From Sanguinoderma infundibulare (taxonomy: Eukaryota; Basidiomycota; Agaricomycetes; Polyporales; Polyporaceae), in assembly GCA_032821775.1 (NCBI GenBank), contig JAVLRN010000012.1, positions 682,001 to 746,000 on the forward strand: DNA of 64,000 nucleotides. The letters run 5' to 3'. The translations under genes and the position numbers were made by a program. The notes under the pieces were generated by a model. It was not told the DNA's origin and did no database searches. It worked only from the letters and a program-made list of their open reading frames with translations. Positions 54,615 through 64,000 of the stretch are shown here, piece by piece. Each line of letters begins with the position of its first letter. Positions within the stretch are counted from its first letter, which is position 1.

Positions 54615-55551
54615 AGCTGGAGCAGGGGAGTGTGGGTACGACTATACAAGCTCCAGGCCTTGGCGGGAAGGTAAAGCAAACTGCGTGTTGGATGGTATAG
54701 AATGCGACGCGGTGGACATGTCTGACAGCAGGTGAGGATGACTGGTTGGCTGACATCGTAATCGGGCCTATGGATACCAAGGGGCTGCTCGAGCAAAAGC
54801 ACGGCGAACACGACGATGGAATGCCAGCTTATGATTGTGCCGTGCACATTGAACATAATGGTGGTGCCGCAACAATGAGGACTGTCGTGTGCAGGGTCCT
54901 GAAGCAGAGGACTTATGCTAGCATAGAACATGAGGTTGAGCTAAGATGACGGTTTGGATCACATTGTCGAGGTTGGGACGGCGGGCATCAGGGTCGGGGT
55001 GTAGCCATATATGGTAAAGAGCGGGATTAGACGCCTATTACTCAACGTCAGCCGCACTGCCAGTGGGCGCCAACGCACTTCGGGTTGAACTGCAATCACC
55101 ACGACCAAACCACGACAACTTCATCCGTTCATCCTTCAAGCCTCAAGCTTGAATCTCACTGGCACACATCAAGCCAGCAGAATATTGTGCGACTATTGTG
55201 CGCACGTTTATTATCCTTCCAATTTTTCTAAGTTGCCACTCTATTGTAAGCGTCGGGAAATGGCCAGTGAAAACCATTGGCTGTGGCCCCAGATCCAGAC
55301 TCAACAATGGATCTGTTACCTCTTGCCATAATCAGACTAGGCAGTGCTTTGTCCAAGCTTCCCTGAGGGGCAGCCACGGGGGGAAGAACCATGCCCTTTG
55401 TTTAGGGACAGCTTTGACTACGTTTTGCACTCCGCGGCGACAACACCCGCTTTGCAGCAGCGTTTGGATATAAGGTGCGCGGTTGGCGCTACTTTCTCTC
55501 ACAACTCCTCCTCCCTCCACCATCTTTCAGTCGGCCACATCAAAGTTCAAC
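54615..55551. promoter_or_regulatory. Divergent 0.9 kb region between AA14 paralogue C and the repeat-containing protein gene
   Basis: Holds both promoters. TATA box at 55469 for the right-hand gene. No gene supported inside. Confidence 0.5.
55469..55474 (+). promoter_or_regulatory. TATA box of the repeat-containing protein gene
   Basis: TATAAG within GGATATAAGG, about 83 bp upstream of the ATG at 55552. Confidence 0.4.
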
Positions 55552-56483
55552 ATGCCCAAGGTTCGCGGCCATGCCAATGCTCCTGAAGAGTCTTCCCTTT
55601 GGGAACCGCAGTCTCCGTCGATATCCAGCCTCAGCTTTACGACGAGGGCCCAACCGCCGCTCTTCCCCGATATTCCTCTCAACAACCAGGTCGGTGTTAC
55701 CCAACCACTGGTGTTGCCCCGAATGTTCTGACGTTGTGGGATGTTTTACAGCACAGGTACCGCACCCCTCCGCCGTTGGATCCCTCTCTAATCGAGTCGG
55801 AGCAACCGACCCCCGACTCCTCAAAAACCTCTTTGGCCCAGAGCCCTTCGTTTTACCTGCCGCTCTTCGAAGAACCCCCTCCGCTACCCACTTCCGGAAC
55901 GGAAGACAATCCCATCGTGCTCGACGACGTGGACATCAACCAAGGAAGCGTCCAACCGCCTGAGGACGGGAAGGCTACAACCTCTCAGCGTCGTTCCCTC
56001 AGAACACCCTCTCGATCCGCCACTCCGCGTGCATCTCCGTACCCAACCACTTCTCCTAGGTCCTCGTCTACCTCAGCCGCTTCGTCCTCTCGGACACCCA
56101 AGGGCAAGGGCAAGGGCAAGGCTGCAAGACCGCGCGAGCCCAGTACTCCTACTAGGACTTCCCCACGCAAGAAGAACAACTTTTCCCCCTTGGTCTCCTC
56201 GCCGCTCAAGAAGGTCGCTTTCTCGGCGTCTGATGTGCGGACCCCCTCCCCACGCAAGAAGAACAACTTTTCCCCCTTGGTCTCCTCGCCGCTCAAGAAG
56301 GTCGCTTTCTCGGCATCTGATGTGCGGACCCCCTCCCCCGCCCCTGAAGCAGTGCGCGGCCGCTTCTACATCCGGGAATGTACGACGCCTGAGCTCTGCG
56401 ACGGCTCTGACAGCTCTTCGTCTGAGTCTGAGGACGAAAACGACATGTACCACCCGTATATGCTCAAGAGAGGTCAGTACTAG
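55552..56483 (+). CDS. Disordered Ser/Pro-rich protein with an 87-bp tandem duplication
   Basis: Start MPKVRGHANAPEESSLWEPQ at 55552; a GTCGGT donor (about 55690) and TACAG acceptor (about 55750) join PDIPLNNQ to HRYRTPPPLDPSLIESEQPT. About 290 residues, acidic then basic. Middle: NPIVLDDVDINQGS, followed by a Ser/Thr/Arg region with KGKGKGKAARP. Two adjacent 29-residue units follow (56160-56246 and 56247-56333), each reading SPRKKNNFSPLVSSPLKKVA and then FSASDVRTP. They contain SP and TP sites followed by basic residues, a pattern compatible with proline-directed kinase targets and nuclear localisation (inference). The C-terminus is RGRFYIRECTTPELCDGSDS ... MYHPYMLKRGQY. No named family recognised. 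Confidence 0.65.
56160..56333 (+). repeat. In-frame tandem duplication, two 87-bp units
   Basis: Units 56160-56246 and 56247-56333, both starting tccccacgcaagaagaac, differ at one base that I can see (ggcgtctg against ggcatctg). Near identity indicates a recent event or ongoing homogenisation. Confidence 0.93.
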
Positions 56484-56943
56484 AGCCGAAGGCTCGACGC
56501 TATAGCGTCTTCGTAATCGTTATCCACCCCGCCCATGTGCGCATATATACACGCTCGTTCCATCAACCATTCAACCCGCCACTCCTTGCACATCACTGTT
56601 ATCCCTCATATTATTTGGTCCCGTCCGCAGCAGACAGATAGCATTGGACAATAGGCAAACTACGCTACATCACATCCCTGGGCAAAGGTGCATACATCGG
56701 TATCGTACATATAGAAGAATTAGATCCTATGGCCATCGCTGTACTAGCTGTACCTCTACGCATGTCGGAAGGTATCCAAGAATCAATACACCGTCCATCT
56801 TGACAGAAAATGATGCAAAGAGCACGAACCACTGGTAATAATTTGATCGCAGCAAAAAAAAAAAAAGAAAACCCTACGAATGAGCATCGAAGAGAGCGAC
56901 AAGCTAGTAAATGAAGCAGGACGGAGGACCGGAAAAGATCGCA
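56484..56943. other. Convergent intergenic, 0.46 kb
   Basis: 3' flanks of two convergent genes. Contains a run of 13 A near 56854. No gene supported. Confidence 0.5.
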
Positions 56944-59452
56944 TCACTTTGAGCCAATAGATATGCTCGATATGCTGGTCAGGAGTGTTGACGACGAGAG
57001 CTTCTGGGAGTGGGAGTGGCTTTGGGTTGAGACCGCCGTCGGCGGTCGGGGCGGTAGCGAAGCGAGCAAGGAGGATTCGATAGGGTGCAGCCTGATCGGC
57101 GATGGCTGGAAGTCGCTCAGATACGTCGCGGACATTTCGGACGGCGGGACCGCTGTGCGCACATGTCAGACCAAGGGAACACGCAGAGTTCTAAGAAGAC
57201 CGTCACCTTGGATGAACTCCTCTTGGCTCTCGTTCGAGAGCACCTCAAGCGACTTTTGGGCTGTCTCCGGTATGAGTAGCGTCGAGAAGATGCCTGTCAA
57301 CATGAAGAACGCGAAAATCTCAAGACTATGAGAAGCCGCCACAGACCGGACGTCAGCACGAACTGCACCCAATAACCACCCGAGATCATGATCGAATGAA
57401 CGCACATATGGTCCAGGAACTGGTTCTCCCCGCCTACGTCCTTCAGCCACTGGAACGCGATCTGCGCGATGACGGCGCCCAGCTTTCCACTGGCGGCGGA
57501 AATGCCGTGCGCGGTGGCACGGTAGCGCGTGGGGAACACCTCACCCGGGACGATGAACGTCGTCGTGTTCGGGCCGAAATTCTGGAAGAAGTTCGCGAGA
57601 CAGTAGAGGAAAACGAACGCGGCCTTCCCGCCCGACGACGCGTTCATCCTGTTGTACGCAAAACCTATATATATAGCCATCGGCGTCGGCTTTAAGAGAC
57701 AACGTGCGAAGACGAATGGCAAGGGACGTACCCATGACCAGGAATAGGACGGTGAGCACGCTGAAGCCCATGATCTGGATTGGCTTGCGGCCCCAACGGT
57801 CGATGAAGAAGAACGCTGCCCAGTAACCGGGCACCAGGCCAGCGATAGATAGGATGAGGTTACCAAGGCTCAGGTTGCGAAGGGTGGTGTACAGGACGGT
57901 GGCGCCTGAGGAGTCGCTCTTGCTCGGTGACCCAAAGCCTATTGCAGCCAGGATTATTGAGGAATTTAGCCCAAGACCATAGAAAGCGATCTGAATAGAT
58001 GCATCCAATGTCAGACAAGAACGCTGTCGAGGAAGGAAGGGGCTCACATCCAGGGCGAACCATGAGTACGAGGTACCGATGAGGATCTTCAAGTTCTCCC
58101 ACTTCGAGAAATACGTCTTGAAGTCGTACCTCGTAGCCTGGCGTGCTTGCACACGCTGACGGATCGCATCAGGGTCGACTGTGTACGTGTGGTTTCGGCT
58201 AAGTAGGATGTCAACGTCGTTGTGGGCTCGGAGAATGTTCCGCTCGATATCCATGGTGAAGCGAGGCGTCTCCGGGATGGTTAGGCGGAAATAGATGGCA
58301 ATGACAGCAGGGACGCAGCCGAGGCCAATGATGAGACGCCATATTTGATCGAGAGATCGAAGGACAAGGGAAGGAGGGTCATGGTCGAAGGAGTGTTGGT
58401 ATGCGGCGATAATAATGAAGGAAAGTAACGTAGCAGCTGAACCGACTTCAGTCGATATAAAGACATGGGTTGAACAGCGCACTTACACAACTGCCCCCAG
58501 CCCTGATTGGCGAAGACGGCCGTCATAACCCGACCTCGAATGTACACCGAAGAAAATTCTGAAGAGATGACTGCGCTGATGGGATAGTCTCCCCCTATCC
58601 CGATGCCCATCTATCCCGTAAGTTGAGTACAAACGGAGGAAGTAAGGTCGCTGATCTACGACGTACCACGAACCGCCAGAAGATCAAAACACCTGTGAGA
58701 TTGATGGCCATGCTGGGCGCGCACAGTGCTTGACCAAATGTAGCGACCATGATGATCATGAGCTCCATCCCATCTGTACCGAATCAGTGACCTACTCGAG
58801 ATCTACTTCGAGAACGGCGAAGACGTACAAATGCGTTTCCGGCCAAGCACGTCACCCAGCCATCCAAAGATTAACTGCCCCAGTAGGACGCCCGCCGGCG
58901 TAGCGATTTTGATCCCTACTTGTTGCCCAGTGCTCAGGGCGCGTTTGGATACAGCGAGTAAGTCAGAATCAGAAGCATTATTCTCTACGAAACGGGTATA
59001 AGCGATGACGGGAGGACGGTAACCAAACAGTGATGACGTACCGGATCCATACAGGTAACCTAACATGACCGACACGATGTTGATGGCGAAGATGTCGTAG
59101 CTAATCAGCCGCAGAGGCTTCGGTCAACGTGAAGATCTGAAGGTTATGGGTGAAGGAACTACTTACGCATCGGTGAAGAAACCCGCTCCCGAGACGAACG
59201 CAACCTTCACATGGAACCAGCTATCATGCGTGACTTGGTTAGCGCTGACTGTCGCGGGTAATGCAAGGACCTCAAACAGAGTACAATAACTCACGAAAAT
59301 GTGGCATTGTCTACCTCCTGTAGTAGCTTTTGTCGATCTTCATTCAAGCGACGGACTGTGGCCGTGCTCGGAGCTCTGAGGTCCTTATGTGAGGACCGGC
59401 TATCCAATAGGCGAACCTTGCGAGTGGAATGGCCCAGCGAATGACGACGCAT
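56944..59452 (-). CDS. PHO84-type inorganic phosphate:H+ symporter, paralogue 1
   Basis: Plasma-membrane phosphate transporter of the MFS PHS family. ATG at 59452 gives MRRHSLGHSTRKVRLLDSRS, leading to RQKLLQEVDNATF, spliced to SWFHVKVAFVSGAGFFTDAY, the usual family entry. Then SVMLGYLYGS, GIKIATPAGVLLGQLIFGWL with GDVLGRK (motif A), MGIGIGGDYPISAVISSEFS (phosphate-transporter signature), FANQGWGQL, FRLTIPETPRFTMDIERN, YSWFALDIAFYGLGLNSSII, GYWAAFFFIDRWGRKPIQIM, NFFQNFGPNTTTFIVPGEVF and PTRYRATAHGISAASGKLG. Twelve helices are expected. The C-terminal exon after QEEFIQ may splice to a Ser/Pro-rich tail (LHPIESSLLASLPP) ending at 56944; if unspliced the protein ends near 57166. About ten introns. 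Confidence 0.9.
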
Positions 59453-62400
59453 GAGAGGTTTTGTGTTTGGGGTATGTGAGAATGGAGGGCTTTACGCCCT
59501 CATGGATGTAGGGGACGCGCGCCTAGGATGAAGACGTGAAGGCCGCAAGAAGCCCGACGGAGGTCCACATCCTATGCGCATTCCGACGCCGGTATTACTT
59601 ATAGCAGACCAAGGTTCAGACTGTCGTCTTCGACGCCTCGGCCCACTCCGCGAACCGTTCCTGGCGCTCTCCCAGCAAGCGGCTAAAATGAGGTGATTCT
59701 CAGACTAGCGACCGAAGACAGATGAAGGAACCGACAGCATGCGGTGACCAACCTCTGATGCAGTTGAGCTTGGCAGATGACGATGCCGTTCCTTGGGGAA
59801 ATCGGATCCGAGACTATCTCAACCAAGAAGCAAGGCCGTCCTTGCCAGAGCGTTGCTTTGAAGTAACCGAACCGGGGCCGATGAGAGTACGCATGTGCAG
59901 ATGCCAAGAGCTGCGCTGCCTGAGATTCATAGGCGGAGACACAGGGTCTCCCGCTCGTCGGATCGCTTACCTGGCAGGAGATGAGAGTTAGTGGCGCGCA
60001 CGTGTGAAGGACCGCAGGACGTCACCGTTCCGGCTGCTTTTCTCTCCAGCCTAATCCTTCCCCGGACACCCGAGAGCACTCGATGATAGACTAAGAGTAG
60101 CAAGGGCTATCAGTGCAAAACGACCGCAGCTATCGGCACTGAGTACCGTTTTGCGCTCTTTTGCGCTATGGTCTGGCAGCAAACTGGTCTCTGACGCCAC
60201 TGACGTACATAATGGAACAGGGCTAGAGGAATCGCGCCAAAGAACCCTGAAACCAGTGCAGGACCTGCCTCGAGCAGCCGCGAGCTCGGAGTCTGTACGT
60301 TCGACTCACCAATTTACCATCTGTCATCGACGGTGATACGACTCGGACTATTGGTGCTGGCGGACTGGATGCGTCGTTCCCAGAAGCATACCATGTAGGC
60401 TTTCATTCTACCTTTTAGCGTTGCATTATTCCTGAGAGCGATTCCAGCAACGAGGAAAGATTAAAAGGCACGAGCGTCATGATGGTCAAGAAACAACCCC
60501 GCAACCGGCGCCTACCGCCCGCCCTGCAGCGCATCGTTGATTGGCGTGCCTTGAGGTTACTCAACCAACCAACTTCTTCTCTGACAAACTTATATGGACA
60601 GGTCCGCACTCGGATCTCAATGTCGCTCAACTTGTTGCAGATCGCTGGTTTGGATCAACCACCTACTGATCTCATGACTCCGGGGCAGTCGTCGTCGGTC
60701 AACTTTCTCATGAATCGCGCGCTGAACAGCGGCCCATCCAAGCATCACACCGCCCGTGCAAAACCCAAGCCAACGGTACGTACGCACGTTCACCCAAGAA
60801 GCAGTATGGACGTTATGCTGACGGAACGCGGAGATTAACAGCGCCCCCCCGCTCTAGTTGCATTCCCTATTATACATTTGCTCACTTCCAACAGAATTTT
60901 GAGCCGACTTCTGGCAACCATCCGATGCGCCAACCACAGAAGCCTGGAAGTTGCGGTCGTGGGCTATCCATACCTTTCCAAGTCGTCGAGCTTCATCCTG
61001 AAACCAAAAATTGGACACCGCCGAAGAGCACGGTACCTTTTGCCCCTCCGATGTTGGCATGCCACGCCTTTCGGCCGCTGGCACTCTGGTGAACCTTCCA
61101 GTGGGCGGGGCATGTCCGACTGGATCTTTTCGCGATGGTACCCCTCCATCGGTAGGGAACAGAACTGGAGATGAACACATGTCGCTTCCCCGACGCACTG
61201 CCGCCTCAAAACCTTGGCCCAGTGACACTACAGAATAGCCGATTTTATGCGGAACGACGTCTTCCGTATTCCCTATATCGCTAACCTAGGAAGCGGCAAT
61301 GGTCCACAGTTTAGCTTGGGTAGCGCGGGGAAGAAGCTCGGGGGTTTCGGCGTCCAGACTCTTCGGCACCGACATATCACGGATGGTCGTTGTACATGGC
61401 AGGTGAGTTGCAACACTGATTCTGATTCTAGCTCGGCGAATGCCCAGACTCAGATCGCGATGCTTCACGGAGCTTCCGAGAATTGAGGAGCCTCCGAGTC
61501 TGAATTCTCGTAACAGTGACGAAGCTGTCCGTTTATTGCCGGATCTCCCCGTACTGTCTTCGTGGCGAAGGCCTAAGGAATCGAAGGTACGGCACTCTTG
61601 ATATTCCTCGGGGGGATTGAATTGCCCAATGTAGGGGCCGGGGCCCCATCGACTGTGAAAGGTAACGACTTCGCTTCGGCACACTCGGTCAAAAACACCC
61701 GTCGCGCACGAGGGCGGACATCCGTCCAGGCAAAGAACGCGTCGACCCATTCGCCGTGATGCAATCCCGTTTTCCCGTGTGGGCGACCACTACTCCTACG
61801 ACGCCCCGGAGGGACGGCGTGTGTTGAAGAAGAGTCCAGTCGCCCAGCAAGAACCGTTCCACAATCTGCTAGGTAACCTATTGGCCGCTTCTTCTCCTGT
61901 CTCCGTACAACGTGCGCGCACCAGCCGCACAACCCGTAGCGTGCAAATATTTAAGGGACCGCGACGCCCGAATGGGGTTCAGCGGATCGTTGCGCGATGG
62001 GGAAGCTGCGCGGGCAACGGTTCACGAATTCCCGTGACAGCCTGGGAACGACAAATCGTATCCCACCCTGTAACTTGCGGCTCGTAGGAGCACCCATCAG
62101 AACGAGACTCCCCCAATCTCGTCTTCCTCTCTCACCTCGAGGAGGGCTTAGTCTCCGCTGCCGACCATATACCGGATATAGATGACAGTCGATCTATTGG
62201 TATATGAGGGGGCCGTGGTCGCGAGTTTCATTCCTTCAGGTCAGCTGTGTACGATATCCACATGCATGTCAGGGTCGTCCACGATGCAAAGACCCCAATC
62301 CCACTGCGTACTGATGAGAGCGATCCGGAAAAAATACATGCGGAGGTATACATTGAAGTAGTATTACAGGATATCTAGTAACGTATGATGTCGCGCAAGG

Positions 62401-62508
62401 TCCATTATCCTGAGCGTCCCATAAATGCAAGCATATCTACACATCTAGGCCGAGAAGTAGCATCCGGACCCGCGGCACAACCACGCAACCAAACCAAACA
62501 CGCCACGA
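59453..62508. other. 3 kb between two phosphate transporter genes, no firm gene
   Basis: Contains the promoter of paralogue 1 at its left end and the 3' flank of paralogue 2 at its right end. A CACGTG E-box, the core motif bound by Pho4 in yeasts, lies at 59999-60004. A possible small gene is listed at 60479. Other open frames (61286-61932 minus, 61779-62185 plus) have no recognisable domain. Confidence 0.5.
60479..61227 (+). CDS. Possible small orphan protein gene (low confidence)
   Basis: Frame starts MMVKKQPRNRRLPPALQRIV, with a basic N-terminus and helical LTNLYGQVRTRISMSLNLLQ. After HTARAKPKPT there is a good GTACGT donor (about 60776) and a CAACAG acceptor (about 60894) that lead to NFEPTSGNHPMRQPQKPGSC and IPFQVVELHPETKNWTPPKS. 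A further splice would be needed to reach the frame ending at about 61227, and I could not place it. No domain recognised. The opposite strand is also open here, so it may be chance. Confidence 0.25.
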
Positions 62509-64000
62509 TCATCGTCGAGGCGGGACTGACGGCGAAACGGGGCCTAACCGTCTATCAGTCAAGCACGAACACTCTAAAACGAACGTCCCGAAAAAAGGCT
62601 TACCCATGACGAACTGATCCTGTTTCTCGTTCGAGATGTCCTCCAACGTCTTCTGATTCGTCTCCTTGATGAGCAGCGTCGAGAACACGCCCGTCAACAT
62701 GAAGAACGCCAAGATCTCCAGCCTACGTAACCCCAAAGAACATTCAGCCCGAGCACACCCAAAGCACCCATCGAACCGACAAAGGAAAAGGGACAAAAAC
62801 GTACAGATGACCAAAGAACGCGCCGTTACCCCCGATATTGATCAGCTTCGCGAACCCGACCTGGGACACGATCGCGCCCAGCTTCCCGCTCGCGGCCGAG
62901 ATGCCGTGCGCGGTCGAGCGGTAGCGGGTCGGGAACGCCTCGCCGGGCACGATGAACGTCGTCGTGTTCGGCCCAAAGTTCTGGAAGAAGTTCGCGAGGC
63001 AGTAGAGGAAGACGAACGCGTCCTGCCCGCTGACCCCCGCGTGGTTCACCATCTTGTCGTACCCGAAGCCTGGGTCATGTGCCAGGTGAGCCAAAAAAGA
63101 AAACGCGACACCTCGTGCCTTGCGAGAACAACGCGAAGCGGTTTGCTTACCCATAACGATGAACAAGATGGTGAGCATGGCGAAGCCCATGAGCTGGATC
63201 GGCCGCCGGCCCCAGCGGTCGATGAACAAGAAGGTGACCCAGTACCCCGGAACGTAGCCCGCGACGCTCAGGATGATGTTCCCCACCGCGATCTTGCGCA
63301 AGTTCTCGTACACGTTGGTGGCGGACCCAAAGTGTATGATCTGCAGCACCTTCGACTGGTTCAATCCCAGCCCATAGAACGCGATGTCGAGCGCGAACCA
63401 CGAGTACGCCGTGCCCAGGAGCAGCCGCAGGTTCTCCGGCTTGCCAAAGTAGTCGAGGAAGTCGTTGCGGGTCGCCGTGGGCGCCTTGGCGCGCTCGACC
63501 ACCGCGTCGGGGTCGACGTAGTACGTGCCGGTGGTGAGGAAGTTATCGACGTCCTGAGCGGCCTGCTTTACGTTGCGCTCGACGTCCATCGTGAAGCGCG
63601 GCGTCTCGGGGATCGTGAGCCGGAAGTAGAGGGCGACTGCCCCGGGGACGCACCCGAGGCCGATGAGGATGCGCCACATGTTGTCGACGTACTTGAAGTC
63701 CTGCTGAAGCGCGTCCTTGTACGCGACGACAATGATCAATGCGAGTATAGAAGCAACTGAGCGGGACCGAAGATCATCGGTTATCAAAATCTCCTCAAAT
63801 AGGACACGTTGAGTGGACTCACCGAGTTGGCCCCATCCCTGGTTCGCAAACACCGCCGTCATGAGCCTACCCCGGATGCGCGTCGACGAGAACTCGGAAG
63901 AGATCACCGCAGAGAGCGGATAGTCGCCCCCAATTCCTATGCCCATGATGACGCGCCAGACGATGAGCGCGTTTATGATGTTCACCGCGAGCAGGCCGGA
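62509..64000 (-). CDS. PHO84-type inorganic phosphate:H+ symporter, paralogue 2, 5' end outside window
   Basis: Second phosphate symporter, same strand and family as the gene at 56944. The window edge cuts it: the frame is open through base 64000 (SGLLAVNIINALIVWRVI), so the first helices are missing. Present: MGIGIGGDYPLSAVISSEFS, FANQGWGQL + ASILALIIVVAYKDAL, WRILIGLGCVPGAVALYFRL, TIPETPRFTMDVERN, YSWFALDIAFYGLGLNQSKV, PGYWVTFLFIDRWGRRPIQL, FQNFGPNTTTFIVPGEAFPT, RYRSTAHGISAASGKLGAIV and LAFFMLTGVFSTLLIKETNQ. Cytoplasmic end: DISNEKQDQFVMG. It ends at 62509 if the GTAAGC after VMG is not used as a donor, otherwise slightly downstream. At least four introns. Confidence 0.9.

Noticed and set aside
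56850..56870. Run of A as a retroposon poly(A) tail
   Set aside because: No reverse-transcriptase remnant, no target-site duplication and no retrocopy sequence upstream.
62666..63760. 364-codon open frame on the plus strand
   Set aside because: Antisense shadow of phosphate transporter paralogue 2; very Arg/Asp/Glu/Val-rich composition typical of the complement of a membrane protein gene.
1..64000. Transposons, CRISPR arrays, rRNA genes, tRNA genes
   Set aside because: No transposase, integrase or reverse-transcriptase reading frames, no spaced repeats, no rRNA sequence. I did not recognise a tRNA by eye, but a tRNA search program would be needed to exclude one.

Overview
The window is nuclear DNA of a filamentous basidiomycete, most likely a wood-rotting agaricomycete. 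Genes are GC-rich and broken by many 50-70 nt GT-AG introns. Families typical of that group are present: AA14 lytic polysaccharide monooxygenases, DUF6533-type 7TM proteins, a second divergent beta-tubulin and a sedolisin. Species and order are inference. Both edges cut genes: a GPCR-like gene on the left and a phosphate transporter on the right. Gene models were read by eye from six frames. Exon joins quoted are those I checked by frame and family motif; outer coordinates are CDS start to stop, introns included.

Left part (1-29.5 kb): GPCR-like receptor (-), DNA polymerase eta (-), Rieske/AIF-type flavoprotein (-), a divergent pair made of an unknown protein (-) and a nucleotidyltransferase-fold protein (+), secreted sedolisin (+), ThuA-domain GPI-type protein (+), ketol-acid reductoisomerase (+), DHA1-type MFS transporter (+), DUF6533 7TM protein (+), a small tail-anchored protein (-), a Ser/Thr-rich single-pass sensor-like membrane protein (-) and the complex I assembly factor CIA30/NDUFAF1 (+).

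Middle (30-45 kb): first AA14 LPMO (+), a large disordered protein (-), a 43-bp perfect palindrome in a gene-free stretch, S10 serine carboxypeptidase (+), DUF4604 protein (-) divergent from SDH assembly factor 3 (+), cyanase (+) convergent with a DUF1479 oxygenase (-).

Right part (45-64 kb): divergent beta-tubulin (-), second and third AA14 LPMOs (-, -) flanking a disordered protein (+), a disordered protein with an 87-bp tandem duplication (+), and two PHO84-type phosphate transporters (-, -) separated by about 3 kb with no firm gene.

No operon logic is expected in this kind of genome. Themes are extracellular polymer attack (three AA14, sedolisin, S10 peptidase), mitochondrial assembly and metabolism (NDUFAF1, SDHAF3, KARI), signalling and uptake. 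The most interesting signals are the three AA14 paralogues with very different C-termini and a shared hidden last exon in two of them, the nucleotidyltransferase gene whose catalytic motif is restored only by a rare AT-AC intron, the divergent tubulin, and the palindrome.
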